Positions 27,098 through 34,589 of a stretch of 64,000 nucleotides of DNA are shown here, piece after piece. How positions within the stretch are numbered: the first letter of the stretch is position 1; each line of letters begins with the position of its first letter. Made by a program: the position numbers and the translations under genes. The notes below the pieces were generated by a model. It saw only the letters and a list, made by a program, of their open reading frames with translations. It did not search any database and was not told where the DNA came from. Source of the stretch: Desulfobulbaceae bacterium (GTDB lineage Bacteria; Bacteroidota; Ignavibacteria; Kapaibacteriales; UBA2268); assembly GCA_018335795.1 (NCBI GenBank), contig JAGXRP010000066.1, forward strand, positions 30,317-94,316, in the 5' to 3' direction.

Positions 27098-30000
27098 CTA
27101 TTCATAACTCAAGGTAAGCTCAACTCTGTTATTATTCAGCTTTTTCTCTGATTTGCTGTCAGCTATAGGATATAATGGACCTCGTCCACTTGAAAGTAAT
27201 CGGCTTCTGTCTATTCCCTTATTATAGAGATATGAAACTACTTCTGCAGCACGTTTCAATGACACATCTAAGTTTTCTTGCATAGTGCCTGAATTATCCG
27301 AATGACCTTCAATTTTCAAAATCAATTTAGGATTAGCTTTCATATGCACTGCAATCTTGTCTAAATATAACTTCATTTCCTTATCAAGAAAAGTTATACG
27401 AGATTTTTTGAATATCAAAGGACTAATTTTGCCGTGACCAATATCATATTTTGGTTCATCAATTACAGTACCAGCATTTATTGTCTTTTCAATTGTGCTA
27501 TTCTTTTCGCCAACATTTGTAGAATCTTTCATTTCATCCATTTTCTTGATAATCTGTGTATGACGACTTGTAGCTAATCCTCCAATCTCATCGTCGGAGC
27601 CAATAAATTCAAAATCATCTTTGTCATCTTGACTTGGAGCTACATCACTAATAATTGCGAAACTAATATTACCAACGTAGTCTCCATCTTTTGACGGTTT
27701 GATGCTGAACTCTATTTCGCTCGGGATTGAAATGCTATTTAATATCTTTAATTGGTTCGAATCCAACTGTGCAATATAGTCACCTACAGGTATTCCATTG
27801 AAAAAATATGAACCATCTGAGAAAACCAGAACGCTTGTCGAATAGCTAGAATCTTTGCTCTTTATATTAACCCTCATACCACCGAAGCCTTGATTTCCAC
27901 TTTCTGTCTTTTTCGATACTGAACCTTCGACAAAACCACTAATGTGGCAAGCTATATCTATAGATTTGTATGAGTATGGCGATGCAATAAACGAAAACTC
28001 TGTTAATTTGGGGATTGTTGCAGGATTTGAAAAGGATTCTGTGTTAACTCGAATATTGTATTTTGAATTTGGGATTAGATTACTCAGTATTTTATATTTG
28101 CCAACATTGCTTTTATGCACTAATGAACCTAAAACGGAAAAATCGCCTTCTGGAATCAATTCGTCTTCATTATCGAATGTATTATTATAATTCACATCAT
28201 TATAAAATCTTATTGCCGCAGAGCTTTTGCCGTATATCGAAGAAGAACCCATTGAATTCAGAAATGACAGCCTAAGATTCTGAGAATCAAACTCAACCGA
28301 ACCACTTAGGTCTGATGAATAAACTGCATCTCTGTCTTGGTTGAAATCAGCATTGGAATTACTTCTGAGAGCGGCTAAATTCATGTTAATACCTATTTTC
28401 AAATTTGATAACTTGTTGTACGTGTAGTAAACATAATTGGCATTGATTGCAATGTTCTTTTCCAATTGCAACTGCGAACCTGCAGATATAGAATTAATTT
28501 CCCAATTATCGGGGTTAACATAAGTCGAAAAGTTTAAGTTGAGTCTCCTAAGCACACTTAACAATTTTGCAACATTACCGAATGAGTATGTAGCACTTAT
28601 TGATAAATTCTGCGTTGAATTGCTTATTTTCATTGCAACATCTCGTATAGTTAAATTATGTCTGATTGAAAAATTCATTCCACCCATATAAAAATTAAGG
28701 TTTGAGTATATATTACTTGTATTGAAATTCAGGAAGGCTTCCCTCGAACCATTTACCGAGAGTGAAAAAGGTAATGAAAATACACGGTTGAACGAAGCAA
28801 TCAAATTTATAGAATTTTTCTTATGGTTATAATCAGAATTAGTTTCAAAATGTGTGTAGGAGATCTCGAAATTTCCCAAAGAGTTTGAAGGGAGTTTGAT
28901 TCCGGCTTCAAATATTCCTCTGTTTGTTGCAGTAAGATTTAATAGAGTATTGTTGTAGATATTTACAGCTGCTTGGTTTATCAGATAAACGTCATCTGAT
29001 AACTCTTCCTTAATAGCCGAGATTGAAGTTGTTAGCCACGAAAAAACACCCATATTGATTGAAGCGTCGGCGATTTTCAATCCTGAATTCTCATCTTGAC
29101 CGGCAGCAATTGAATATCTCAACTCACCGGGTACTAATAATTGAGATGGGATATTCAGTACTTTCTCTTCGGTTATGAATTCACCTCTTTCCCCGTATAA
29201 CTTCACTTTGATATTGGTCAATCCGTACGTGATTGGTATTTCGAATCTATAGTAGCCATTAATATCTGCTTTTTTGATTTCGTATAGCTGATCTGCCAAA
29301 TATAGTTCAACAGTCCAATCCGGTTCGATTATATCTTCAATCACATAATCTGTAAAAGCATTAGGTAACTTGGATGTTTCGTTTGTAATCTGGATTCCTT
29401 TCAGACTATAGTAGGGTTTTCGAAATCCTTTACCTGAAGAATTTCTGTATGCCATATTTTGGATGTTACCTAAGGATATAGACTGAACCCAGTCACTCTC
29501 GACCAAATATCTCCAACGAAAACGGTCCTGATAATCAAATTCATCAGAGTAAAATCTCCCGAATATATTATATTGAAATTCACCGCTGAACAATTCTAAA
29601 CCTGTGTTCAGATTAAAATTATAACTCTGATAATTGGTACTCTGAGAAGTTCCAATAGTATAATCAAGTATGCCGCCGTTAAGTATGGTGAATATTCGGT
29701 CGGATATAACCGGGAAATTAAACTCATCTTTTGAATTGGTTTCGAACAAGTTTATTCTTTGTTCAGTTCGGATTGCTCTGAGAAAGGGCAATTCGTAATC
29801 TGATTGAACTGTAATTGAAAGACTGTTGAATAGTGTTCTAAACTTCAATTTAAACAAATCTTCGAGCAAATCTGTCCTGATGAATACCTGGAAATCGGTA
29901 GCAAACCACGAATCGTCATTCAGTTGAGATATTATGCCTTCAATATCTCTGATTTCCTTCAACTTGAAATCAACTACGAATGAGCTATCCGCATTATTTA

Positions 30001-30241
30001 CATATCCCTCAAACCGCTTGTTTTCTTTGGAGATATAATAGATTTTGAAGTAGCTTAGAACTTCTTCAAAAGGCAAATAAATACTATCATTTTGGATATA
30101 GACAATGAAATCGGACGAATACTTTTGATATACTAATCCGAAAATTGCTTCTTCCCTCGATTCACGTGCTTCAATATTAAAGCTCGCAAAAAATATTAAG
30201 GGCAGAAATAAAATTATGTATCCGCCCGAGTTTTTCATCAT
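27098..30241 (-). CDS. Usher-like outer-membrane protein fused to OmpA domain
   Basis: A 1,047-aa exported protein, last gene of the pilus-like operon. The start codon overlaps the chaperone stop by four bases (ATGA), so translation is coupled. A signal peptide ends near NIEAR. The N-terminal ~350 residues are barrel-like, and a plug-like segment follows with ELYLADQLYEIKKADINGYY, RFEIPITYGL, KVKLYGERGEFITEE and PSQLLVPGELRYSIAAG, the pattern seen in the usher middle domain. Further barrel strands extend to ~640. An SdrD/CNA-B-like domain (FYNDVNYNNTFDNEDE) and a carboxypeptidase-regulatory-like domain follow, then a linker. The last ~110 residues are an OmpA-like domain (KIEGHSDNSGTMQENLDVSL, SSGRGPLYPIA), which would anchor it to peptidoglycan. 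Classical ushers lack this. Usher identity is inferred from these patterns and from the chaperone and subunit genes beside it. Confidence 0.65.
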   Translation of the reverse strand: MMKNSGGYIILFLPLIFFASFNIEARESREEAIFGLVYQKYSSDFIVYIQNDSIYLPFEEVLSYFKIYYISKENKRFEGYVNNADSSFVVDFKLKEIRDIEGIISQLNDDSWFATDFQVFIRTDLLEDLFKLKFRTLFNSLSITVQSDYELPFLRAIRTEQRINLFETNSKDEFNFPVISDRIFTILNGGILDYTIGTSQSTNYQSYNFNLNTGLELFSGEFQYNIFGRFYSDEFDYQDRFRWRYLVESDWVQSISLGNIQNMAYRNSSGKGFRKPYYSLKGIQITNETSKLPNAFTDYVIEDIIEPDWTVELYLADQLYEIKKADINGYYRFEIPITYGLTNIKVKLYGERGEFITEEKVLNIPSQLLVPGELRYSIAAGQDENSGLKIADASINMGVFSWLTTSISAIKEELSDDVYLINQAAVNIYNNTLLNLTATNRGIFEAGIKLPSNSLGNFEISYTHFETNSDYNHKKNSINLIASFNRVFSLPFSLSVNGSREAFLNFNTSNIYSNLNFYMGGMNFSIRHNLTIRDVAMKISNSTQNLSISATYSFGNVAKLLSVLRRLNLNFSTYVNPDNWEINSISAGSQLQLEKNIAINANYVYYTYNKLSNLKIGINMNLAALRSNSNADFNQDRDAVYSSDLSGSVEFDSQNLRLSFLNSMGSSSIYGKSSAAIRFYNDVNYNNTFDNEDELIPEGDFSVLGSLVHKSNVGKYKILSNLIPNSKYNIRVNTESFSNPATIPKLTEFSFIASPYSYKSIDIACHISGFVEGSVSKKTESGNQGFGGMRVNIKSKDSSYSTSVLVFSDGSYFFNGIPVGDYIAQLDSNQLKILNSISIPSEIEFSIKPSKDGDYVGNISFAIISDVAPSQDDKDDFEFIGSDDEIGGLATSRHTQIIKKMDEMKDSTNVGEKNSTIEKTINAGTVIDEPKYDIGHGKISPLIFKKSRITFLDKEMKLYLDKIAVHMKANPKLILKIEGHSDNSGTMQENLDVSLKRAAEVVSYLYNKGIDRSRLLSSGRGPLYPIADSKSEKKLNNNRVELTLSYE

Positions 30242-31071
30242 ATTCCATCAAGGTCCACTACAAAGCTTTCGCTGAGAGGTTCGAATGGAACTTTGAAATC
30301 ATCCGGAACATCTTTATGTTCGTTAGACATTGAGAATTCTACTCTGTAACGACCATTATTGAAGAATTTTTTATCAAACTTGAATGCTCGAGTGCCGGAA
30401 AAATAAAATGGGGTCATTTCTTTGGTTTCGGCAACTAATTTTCCTGACATATCAAACACTTTCATTGCCGATGTCCCCAAAAATGGTGCATTACCGCCTT
30501 TCTGTACATCAACCATTATATTAACTTTCGCAGAATCGGCAAAAGCGCGAACCGGGCTAACGCTTATTTCACAATGTGTTTGCCCTTTATCAACAATGAG
30601 AGCTGATATTAGTGTGAAGTGGATGTCAATCTGGGCTGTAATTTTATCTGTATAAGTAGTGTCAACTTCTTGGGGAGGATTCTTAGATAAAACATGTATT
30701 CGCCCAAAGTAGGTACCATCAGGTGCGTCAGACATATTACCGAGCATGAATTTTACGACCTGCTCCTCATTTCCTTTCAGTAACAGTCTTTTTGGGAACA
30801 CTCTTACGTAAGGAGTAGCAGACCATTTTGCTTCGGGGATTGTATCTCCATATACTAAGCTGTAGTTGCCTAATGAGTCGTAATTGGGGTATCCGAACAT
30901 AATATCAATAATTACTTCTTTAGTTTCATTTGACATATTCAGAATTTTCAAATTACTTGCTCGATTTTTTTGGTTCAGAAATACTGCTTGTGGATATAAT
31001 CCAATTTGCGAAAGCATTTCGGTACTTAAAAAAATCAATGACAATACAATTATTATAGCAAATTTTTTCAT
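30238..31071 (-). CDS. PapD-like periplasmic pilus chaperone
   Basis: A 277-aa exported protein. ATG 31071 is chosen since TTGGAG lies nine bases upstream; an in-frame TTG at 31083 is less likely. The signal peptide ends near EMLSQ. The mature part has a two-Ig arrangement: N-terminal domain with GLYPQAVFLNQKNRASNLKI (edge strand), the central VRVFPKRLLLKGNEEQVVKFML strand pair and GTYFGRIHVLS, matching the pili-assembly chaperone pattern where R/P residues of the F1-G1 region hold subunits. The second domain (~155-277) is degenerate. Translation is coupled to the usher. It probably escorts the five upstream-encoded small secreted proteins to the usher. Orthologues outside Proteobacteria are poorly described, so the assignment rests on pattern and synteny. 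Confidence 0.65.
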   Translation of the reverse strand: MKKFAIIIVLSLIFLSTEMLSQIGLYPQAVFLNQKNRASNLKILNMSNETKEVIIDIMFGYPNYDSLGNYSLVYGDTIPEAKWSATPYVRVFPKRLLLKGNEEQVVKFMLGNMSDAPDGTYFGRIHVLSKNPPQEVDTTYTDKITAQIDIHFTLISALIVDKGQTHCEISVSPVRAFADSAKVNIMVDVQKGGNAPFLGTSAMKVFDMSGKLVAETKEMTPFYFSGTRAFKFDKKFFNNGRYRVEFSMSNEHKDVPDDFKVPFEPLSESFVVDLDGI

Positions 31072-31131
31072 CTCAAACTCCAAGATTATATTTCAATTTA
31101 AATTATTAACGCGAATAAATCAATTTATTAG

Positions 31132-31584
31132 TTAATTGTCCACATATTCTACTGCAATTTCGGGGTCTAATTTATAAATGCCCGATTGTGAATTTGACAA
31201 TACTTCAATTGATAGAACTTTAATAGTCACAATGTATGTACTTTGCTCACTGACATAAATACTTGATTCGTGAAATGGAAATTCAAAACCACTAATTGGT
31301 CCTGTTTTCCATTCGGTGTTGACTTTGATAAACTGATTTCCTGTATCCTTCAGTTTTGTAATTCTAATTGGACGGTCTTTTTGGCACTTAATTACAAATT
31401 TAATCACCTGTTCATCATCTGCGAATACTCGTTTTGTACCGGCTGGAATACTTTCAATGTTGAGATTATCAATTATAACTATTGATAACGCATCTTTCTC
31501 ATTAACATCAAATGCAAAACACACATGTTGATTAATAAAACAAGCGAGTAACAACGTTAAAAATATTTTTATTATTCTTTTCAT
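31132..31584 (-). CDS. Small exported protein, divergent subunit paralogue (E)
   Basis: A 150-aa exported protein, fifth in the operon and directly before the chaperone gene. ATG 31584 gives a signal peptide ending near VCFAF; an upstream GTG at 31602 is also open. The mature part is all-beta and ends LDPEIAVEYVDN, comparable to the terminal strand motif (AxYxNL) of the four upstream paralogues. It is the most divergent of the set: it lacks the usual VIxPLxV strand but keeps the D-N-L-N-I-E-S-I-P-A-G segment in its place. It could be a tip or terminator subunit, or an accessory. No Shine-Dalgarno sequence is visible. Confidence 0.5.
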   Translation of the reverse strand: MKRIIKIFLTLLLACFINQHVCFAFDVNEKDALSIVIIDNLNIESIPAGTKRVFADDEQVIKFVIKCQKDRPIRITKLKDTGNQFIKVNTEWKTGPISGFEFPFHESSIYVSEQSTYIVTIKVLSIEVLSNSQSGIYKLDPEIAVEYVDN

Positions 31585-31644
31585 TTTTGTTAATAAATGC
31601 ACCCATATTTGACTATGGGTGCATTTAATAGTTATTCAATAAAC

Positions 31645-32127
31645 TCACAAACCCTCGTAACAGTATTCTATACCTAATTCGTATTCTTTCAATCCAATAG
31701 TCGCTGTGCTTGCATCAATTTCGTCGAGCTTATAAAATACATCGAAGAATGATTCCGCAGGAAAATCAGGGATTGTAAAGACTCCTGTATTACCCGGAAC
31801 CGGCAAATTGCCAGGTCCGTACCACGCTCCCGAAAGAACAGGGTCACCCGGGTCTTCAGGTAATGCAATAGGACCTAAAAAGTTAATTTGGACATTTCTA
31901 CCCGGTTCGCCTGCGATTTTGAAAATCCATTCATTGTCGGCAGTTAGAATTCTTGCTTGACCTTGAATCAATTCGAATAACGAAATACTGAATGGTGCTG
32001 TTACATTCAGAGGCACGATAACTGTAGCGGTCATAGTACCAACTTCACCTACGCTCTGGTTATGTGTTTGTGCGAGCACACTACCCGAAAGTAGTAAAAA
32101 GACCAAACAACAAGCTATCTTTCTCAT
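31645..32127 (-). CDS. DUF4402-like pilin subunit paralogue (D)
   Basis: A 160-aa exported protein with signal peptide MRKIACCLVFLLLSGSVLAQ. The mature region opens GEVGTMTATVIVPLNVTAPF, a strand shared with its paralogues, and ends KEYELGIEYCYEGL. The intervening residues have the pattern of a small Ig-like beta-sandwich with several Gly/Pro turns (PEDPGDPVLSGAWYGPG), in keeping with DUF4402-type exported subunits. It is fourth in the pilus-like operon. A single Cys near the C-terminus would not form an intramolecular disulphide. Function inferred as a structural surface subunit. Confidence 0.55.
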   Translation of the reverse strand: MRKIACCLVFLLLSGSVLAQTHNQSVGEVGTMTATVIVPLNVTAPFSISLFELIQGQARILTADNEWIFKIAGEPGRNVQINFLGPIALPEDPGDPVLSGAWYGPGNLPVPGNTGVFTIPDFPAESFFDVFYKLDEIDASTATIGLKEYELGIEYCYEGL

Positions 32128-32158
32128 GATATCACCTTTAGGTTAAATTATTACAAAA

Positions 32159-32665
32159 TTAAAGATTTCTGTATTTGCCTCTGGCATTGACAGTAAATGT
32201 TTTTACTCCAACAGAAGTGGCATTTATAGCATCTATTTCTGTAATTTTGAATGTAATCCAACCAATATCTCTTGGTGAATTTTCCCAATACCAATTTTGA
32301 TTTAACGGATATCCCGGGAATGAGAATGTCATAGGAGGCATTTCTTCGTAAAATTCCCACCAACCAACAATTTTAACTCCATCAACGTCTGCCGGTTTGT
32401 AAAGATTGAAATCAACAATATATGGCGCTTCTCTACCCATTTCGAATAACAAAATTCCTTCGGGAGGAGTGAGTATTCTTTTTTGTCCAAATATTGCTTC
32501 AGGAACAGGATTGCCATTTGGGATATTGGCTGTTATATCGACAATATAGAATGGTTTAATTACTTTTGCTGTCAAAGTGCCACTTTCAGGAACCGGTGTG
32601 TTGTGTTGAGCTAATAAACACCCAAATGCTCCCAAGAAAACGATAAAAACGATAAGCTTTTTCAT
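32159..32665 (-). CDS. DUF4402-like pilin subunit paralogue (C)
   Basis: A 168-aa exported protein. ATG 32665 is favoured over ATG 32677 because GGAG lies just upstream of the second ATG. The signal peptide ends near CLLAQ. The shared strand reads SGTLTAKVIKPFYIVDITAN and the C-terminal strand KTFTVNARGKYRNL. A proline- and glycine-rich middle (VGWWEFYEEMPPMTFS) distinguishes it from its neighbours. Third in the operon, 60-75 bases from the genes on either side. A single gene product type in such a position is usually a minor or adaptor subunit; the order of abundance is not known. Confidence 0.55.
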   Translation of the reverse strand: MKKLIVFIVFLGAFGCLLAQHNTPVPESGTLTAKVIKPFYIVDITANIPNGNPVPEAIFGQKRILTPPEGILLFEMGREAPYIVDFNLYKPADVDGVKIVGWWEFYEEMPPMTFSFPGYPLNQNWYWENSPRDIGWITFKITEIDAINATSVGVKTFTVNARGKYRNL

Positions 32666-32740
32666 ATTACTCTCCATAAATAAATTTTTTAATATTAATT
32701 TTTTAATACAATTGGAAAATTTTTGAAGTATTTTCCGAAC

Positions 32741-33277
32741 TTATATGTTGTGGTATTGTGCTGAAACTTTTTGCACGAACCTTCTATAGCCCGGTTCTGC
32801 ATTCTCGTACGCCCAAACCCAATTGTAATCAATGTGCAAATAATACTTACCTGTAGTACTCAAACTTACAATTTCCTTACCGGCGCTAAAATTCAGAATA
32901 GGAATGCTTTGAAGTGGTGTACCAAGAGGTGGTTTAGGGGTACCTCTTAGAACGAAATTAATTTCAACGTTGTCTTGAATAGTTTCAAATTCGATTGATA
33001 ATTCGATTGCACTTCCTGCCTCCCCTGAATATGTAAAGTAACTTCTTTTATCCGAATCTTCATGTTCATGAGTTCCTAAATTATATTTTGAACCAACCGG
33101 GACAGTTGGGAAATTCAGGAAATCATCATGAACATTAGGGCTTACAGATAGCGGAATTATAATATGGCAGACTAAATTGCCCGTTTCAGGAACCGAAGAA
33201 TTGAAATTTACGTCTTGGGCATTTACATAAGCGATTGCCCCGAACATAAGTATTAATATTAAGATGCTTTGTTTCAT
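32741..33277 (-). CDS. DUF4402-like pilin subunit paralogue (B)
   Basis: A 178-aa exported protein, the longest of the subunit set. The signal peptide ends near YVNAQ. Shared features are PETGNLVCHIIIPLSVSPNV near the start of the mature part and RRFVQKVSAQYHNI at the end. The region between contains FSAGKEIVSLSTTGKYYLHIDY, which looks like the final pair of sandwich strands. Upstream AACCTCCGG complement gives a strong ribosome-binding site (CCGGAGGTTCAA before the ATG). Second gene in the operon. Confidence 0.55.
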   Translation of the reverse strand: MKQSILILILMFGAIAYVNAQDVNFNSSVPETGNLVCHIIIPLSVSPNVHDDFLNFPTVPVGSKYNLGTHEHEDSDKRSYFTYSGEAGSAIELSIEFETIQDNVEINFVLRGTPKPPLGTPLQSIPILNFSAGKEIVSLSTTGKYYLHIDYNWVWAYENAEPGYRRFVQKVSAQYHNI

Positions 33278-33337
33278 TTGAACCTCCGGTTGAATAGAAA
33301 TGGCATTAAACTACATAGTCCTCTACCATTAGTCATA

Positions 33338-33784
33338 TTATAAGTTACTATACTTAGCGTCAACGTTAATTGTAAATACTTTTGTACCATTTGAAGTTGC
33401 CAAAGTGGCATCGACATTTGAAGTAGTGTAAACAACTACTGCTTTGCCATCATTGTCTAATGTGACTGTGCCTGTACCTGTCCATGCGCCGTTAAGTACT
33501 ACACCATCAACTGCATTAGGTCCGGTTCCGTTAATATCTACATCATATGGTAGATTTCCATATGTTGCTTCACCTTGGAGAGTAAATGTAATGTTTGCAA
33601 CTATTGGTTTTACAAAACCGGTAATTACAGCACCGAGGTCAACGTCAGCTGTTTTAGTCCAAGTCAATGGTTGTATTACTGCTATGTCAAAATTTGCATG
33701 AGTAGTAACCCAATCATTATGTTGTGCGAAAGACATTGATGTTGCTAAAATTGCAACGACGATAATTGCTAAAAACTTTTTCAT
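33338..33784 (-). CDS. DUF4402-like pilin subunit paralogue (A), first gene of operon
   Basis: A 148-aa exported protein with a typical signal peptide (MKKFLAIIVVAILATSMSFAQ). The mature 127 residues best match DUF4402: FDIAVIQPLTWTKTADVDLG at the N-terminus, GVVLNGAWTGTGTVTLDNDG in the middle and KVFTINVDAKYSNL at the end. As the first and simplest subunit gene it may encode the major subunit. The gene is followed by four paralogues on the same strand and by chaperone and usher genes. AAAGGG precedes the ATG at a usable distance. A second ATG with a nearly identical upstream context occurs 168 bases further up (see 33950 region). Confidence 0.6.
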   Translation of the reverse strand: MKKFLAIIVVAILATSMSFAQHNDWVTTHANFDIAVIQPLTWTKTADVDLGAVITGFVKPIVANITFTLQGEATYGNLPYDVDINGTGPNAVDGVVLNGAWTGTGTVTLDNDGKAVVVYTTSNVDATLATSNGTKVFTINVDAKYSNL

Positions 33785-33968
33785 GATAAAACCCTTTAAA
33801 AAAAATTGTAAAAATGTTTATAAATAACAATATGCTTTGGGTTGTGCATTGTAATGTAACCGGCCGTAATCACATTTCGAGGCACTACCTTCGACATTTT
33901 GTTTTCTAAAATAATAAGATTGGACGTTCGTCTTTAATATAGTTTTATTTCATGATAAAACGCCCTTA

Positions 33969-34013
33969 GAACCCATTGAAGTGGCCGCTTCGGTGGGTTC
34001 GCTTTTTTTTTTT
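33969..34013 (+). terminator. Strong plus-strand terminator without an evident gene
   Basis: GAACCCATTGAAG (33969-33981) pairs with CTTCGGTGGGTTC (33988-34000), including two G-U pairs, over a six-base loop, and is followed by GC and eleven T residues. It faces away from the minus-strand pilus operon, implying a plus-strand transcript from 33785-33968. Confidence 0.75.
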
Positions 34014-34084
34014 GCCTGAAAGAATATCAAAGAACATATTTAATATGTTAGAATTCTACTGTGCTAAAATATTCAACGAATTCT

Positions 34085-34516
34085 ACATATACAATACCAA
34101 TCATTTGGTATATTTTCTAATTACGTATTTTTACGCATTACTTAAGAGGTTTCAAAAAACTATAAGTATAATAGTTTCAAATTCCGATTCAAATAAAAAC
34201 TATTAAAATCACATATGCAATACCAACAATTTGGTATATTTTCTAATTACGTATTTTTACGCATTACTTGAGAGATTTCAAAAAACTATAAGTATAATAG
34301 TTTCAAATTCCGATTCAAATAAAAACTAAAAAAATCACTTATGCAATACCAACAATTTGGTATTTTTTCTGAGTACGTATTTTTACGTATTACTTGAGAG
34401 ATTTCAATAAACTATAAGCATAATAGTTTCAAATTCCGATTCAAATAAAAACTATTAAAATCACATATGCAATACCAATCATTTGGTATATTTTCTAATT
34501 ACGTATTTTTACGCAT
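34085..34516. repeat. 126-bp tandem repeat array, 3.4 copies
   Basis: Period exactly 126 bases: the word AATACCAA recurs at 34093, 34219, 34345 and 34471. Each unit carries ATACCAA-n4-TTGGTAT, AAACTAT-n7-ATAGTTT and a TACGTA-TTTT-TACG(T/C)A palindrome. Copies differ by only a few bases; the four-base loop of the first palindrome varies (TCAT or CAAT) while its arms are unchanged. The fourth copy is partial. The units contain in-frame stops in the frames I checked and do not look coding. Confidence 0.9.
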
Positions 34517-34589
34517 AAGAGCTTAAGTGCTTGACTGAGTGTTATGTATGCTATTTTCTTGCTCTGTCTGTTGTTGCCAAGTCTGAGGT

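Larger units (their letters stand above)
33785..34589. other. Long non-coding control region upstream of the pilus-like operon
   Basis: Holds, from left to right: the presumed leader of the first subunit gene with a GC-rich block near 33852-33900; a second copy of the gene-start context (TTTTATCATGAAA) near 33947-33960; a strong plus-strand terminator (33969-34013); and the 126-bp tandem repeats (34085-34516). No convincing TAnnTTTG promoter reads into the operon. Confidence 0.5.

Noticed and set aside
34085..34516. CRISPR array
   Set aside because: The 126-bp unit repeats as a whole with no unique spacers, and no cas genes are present.
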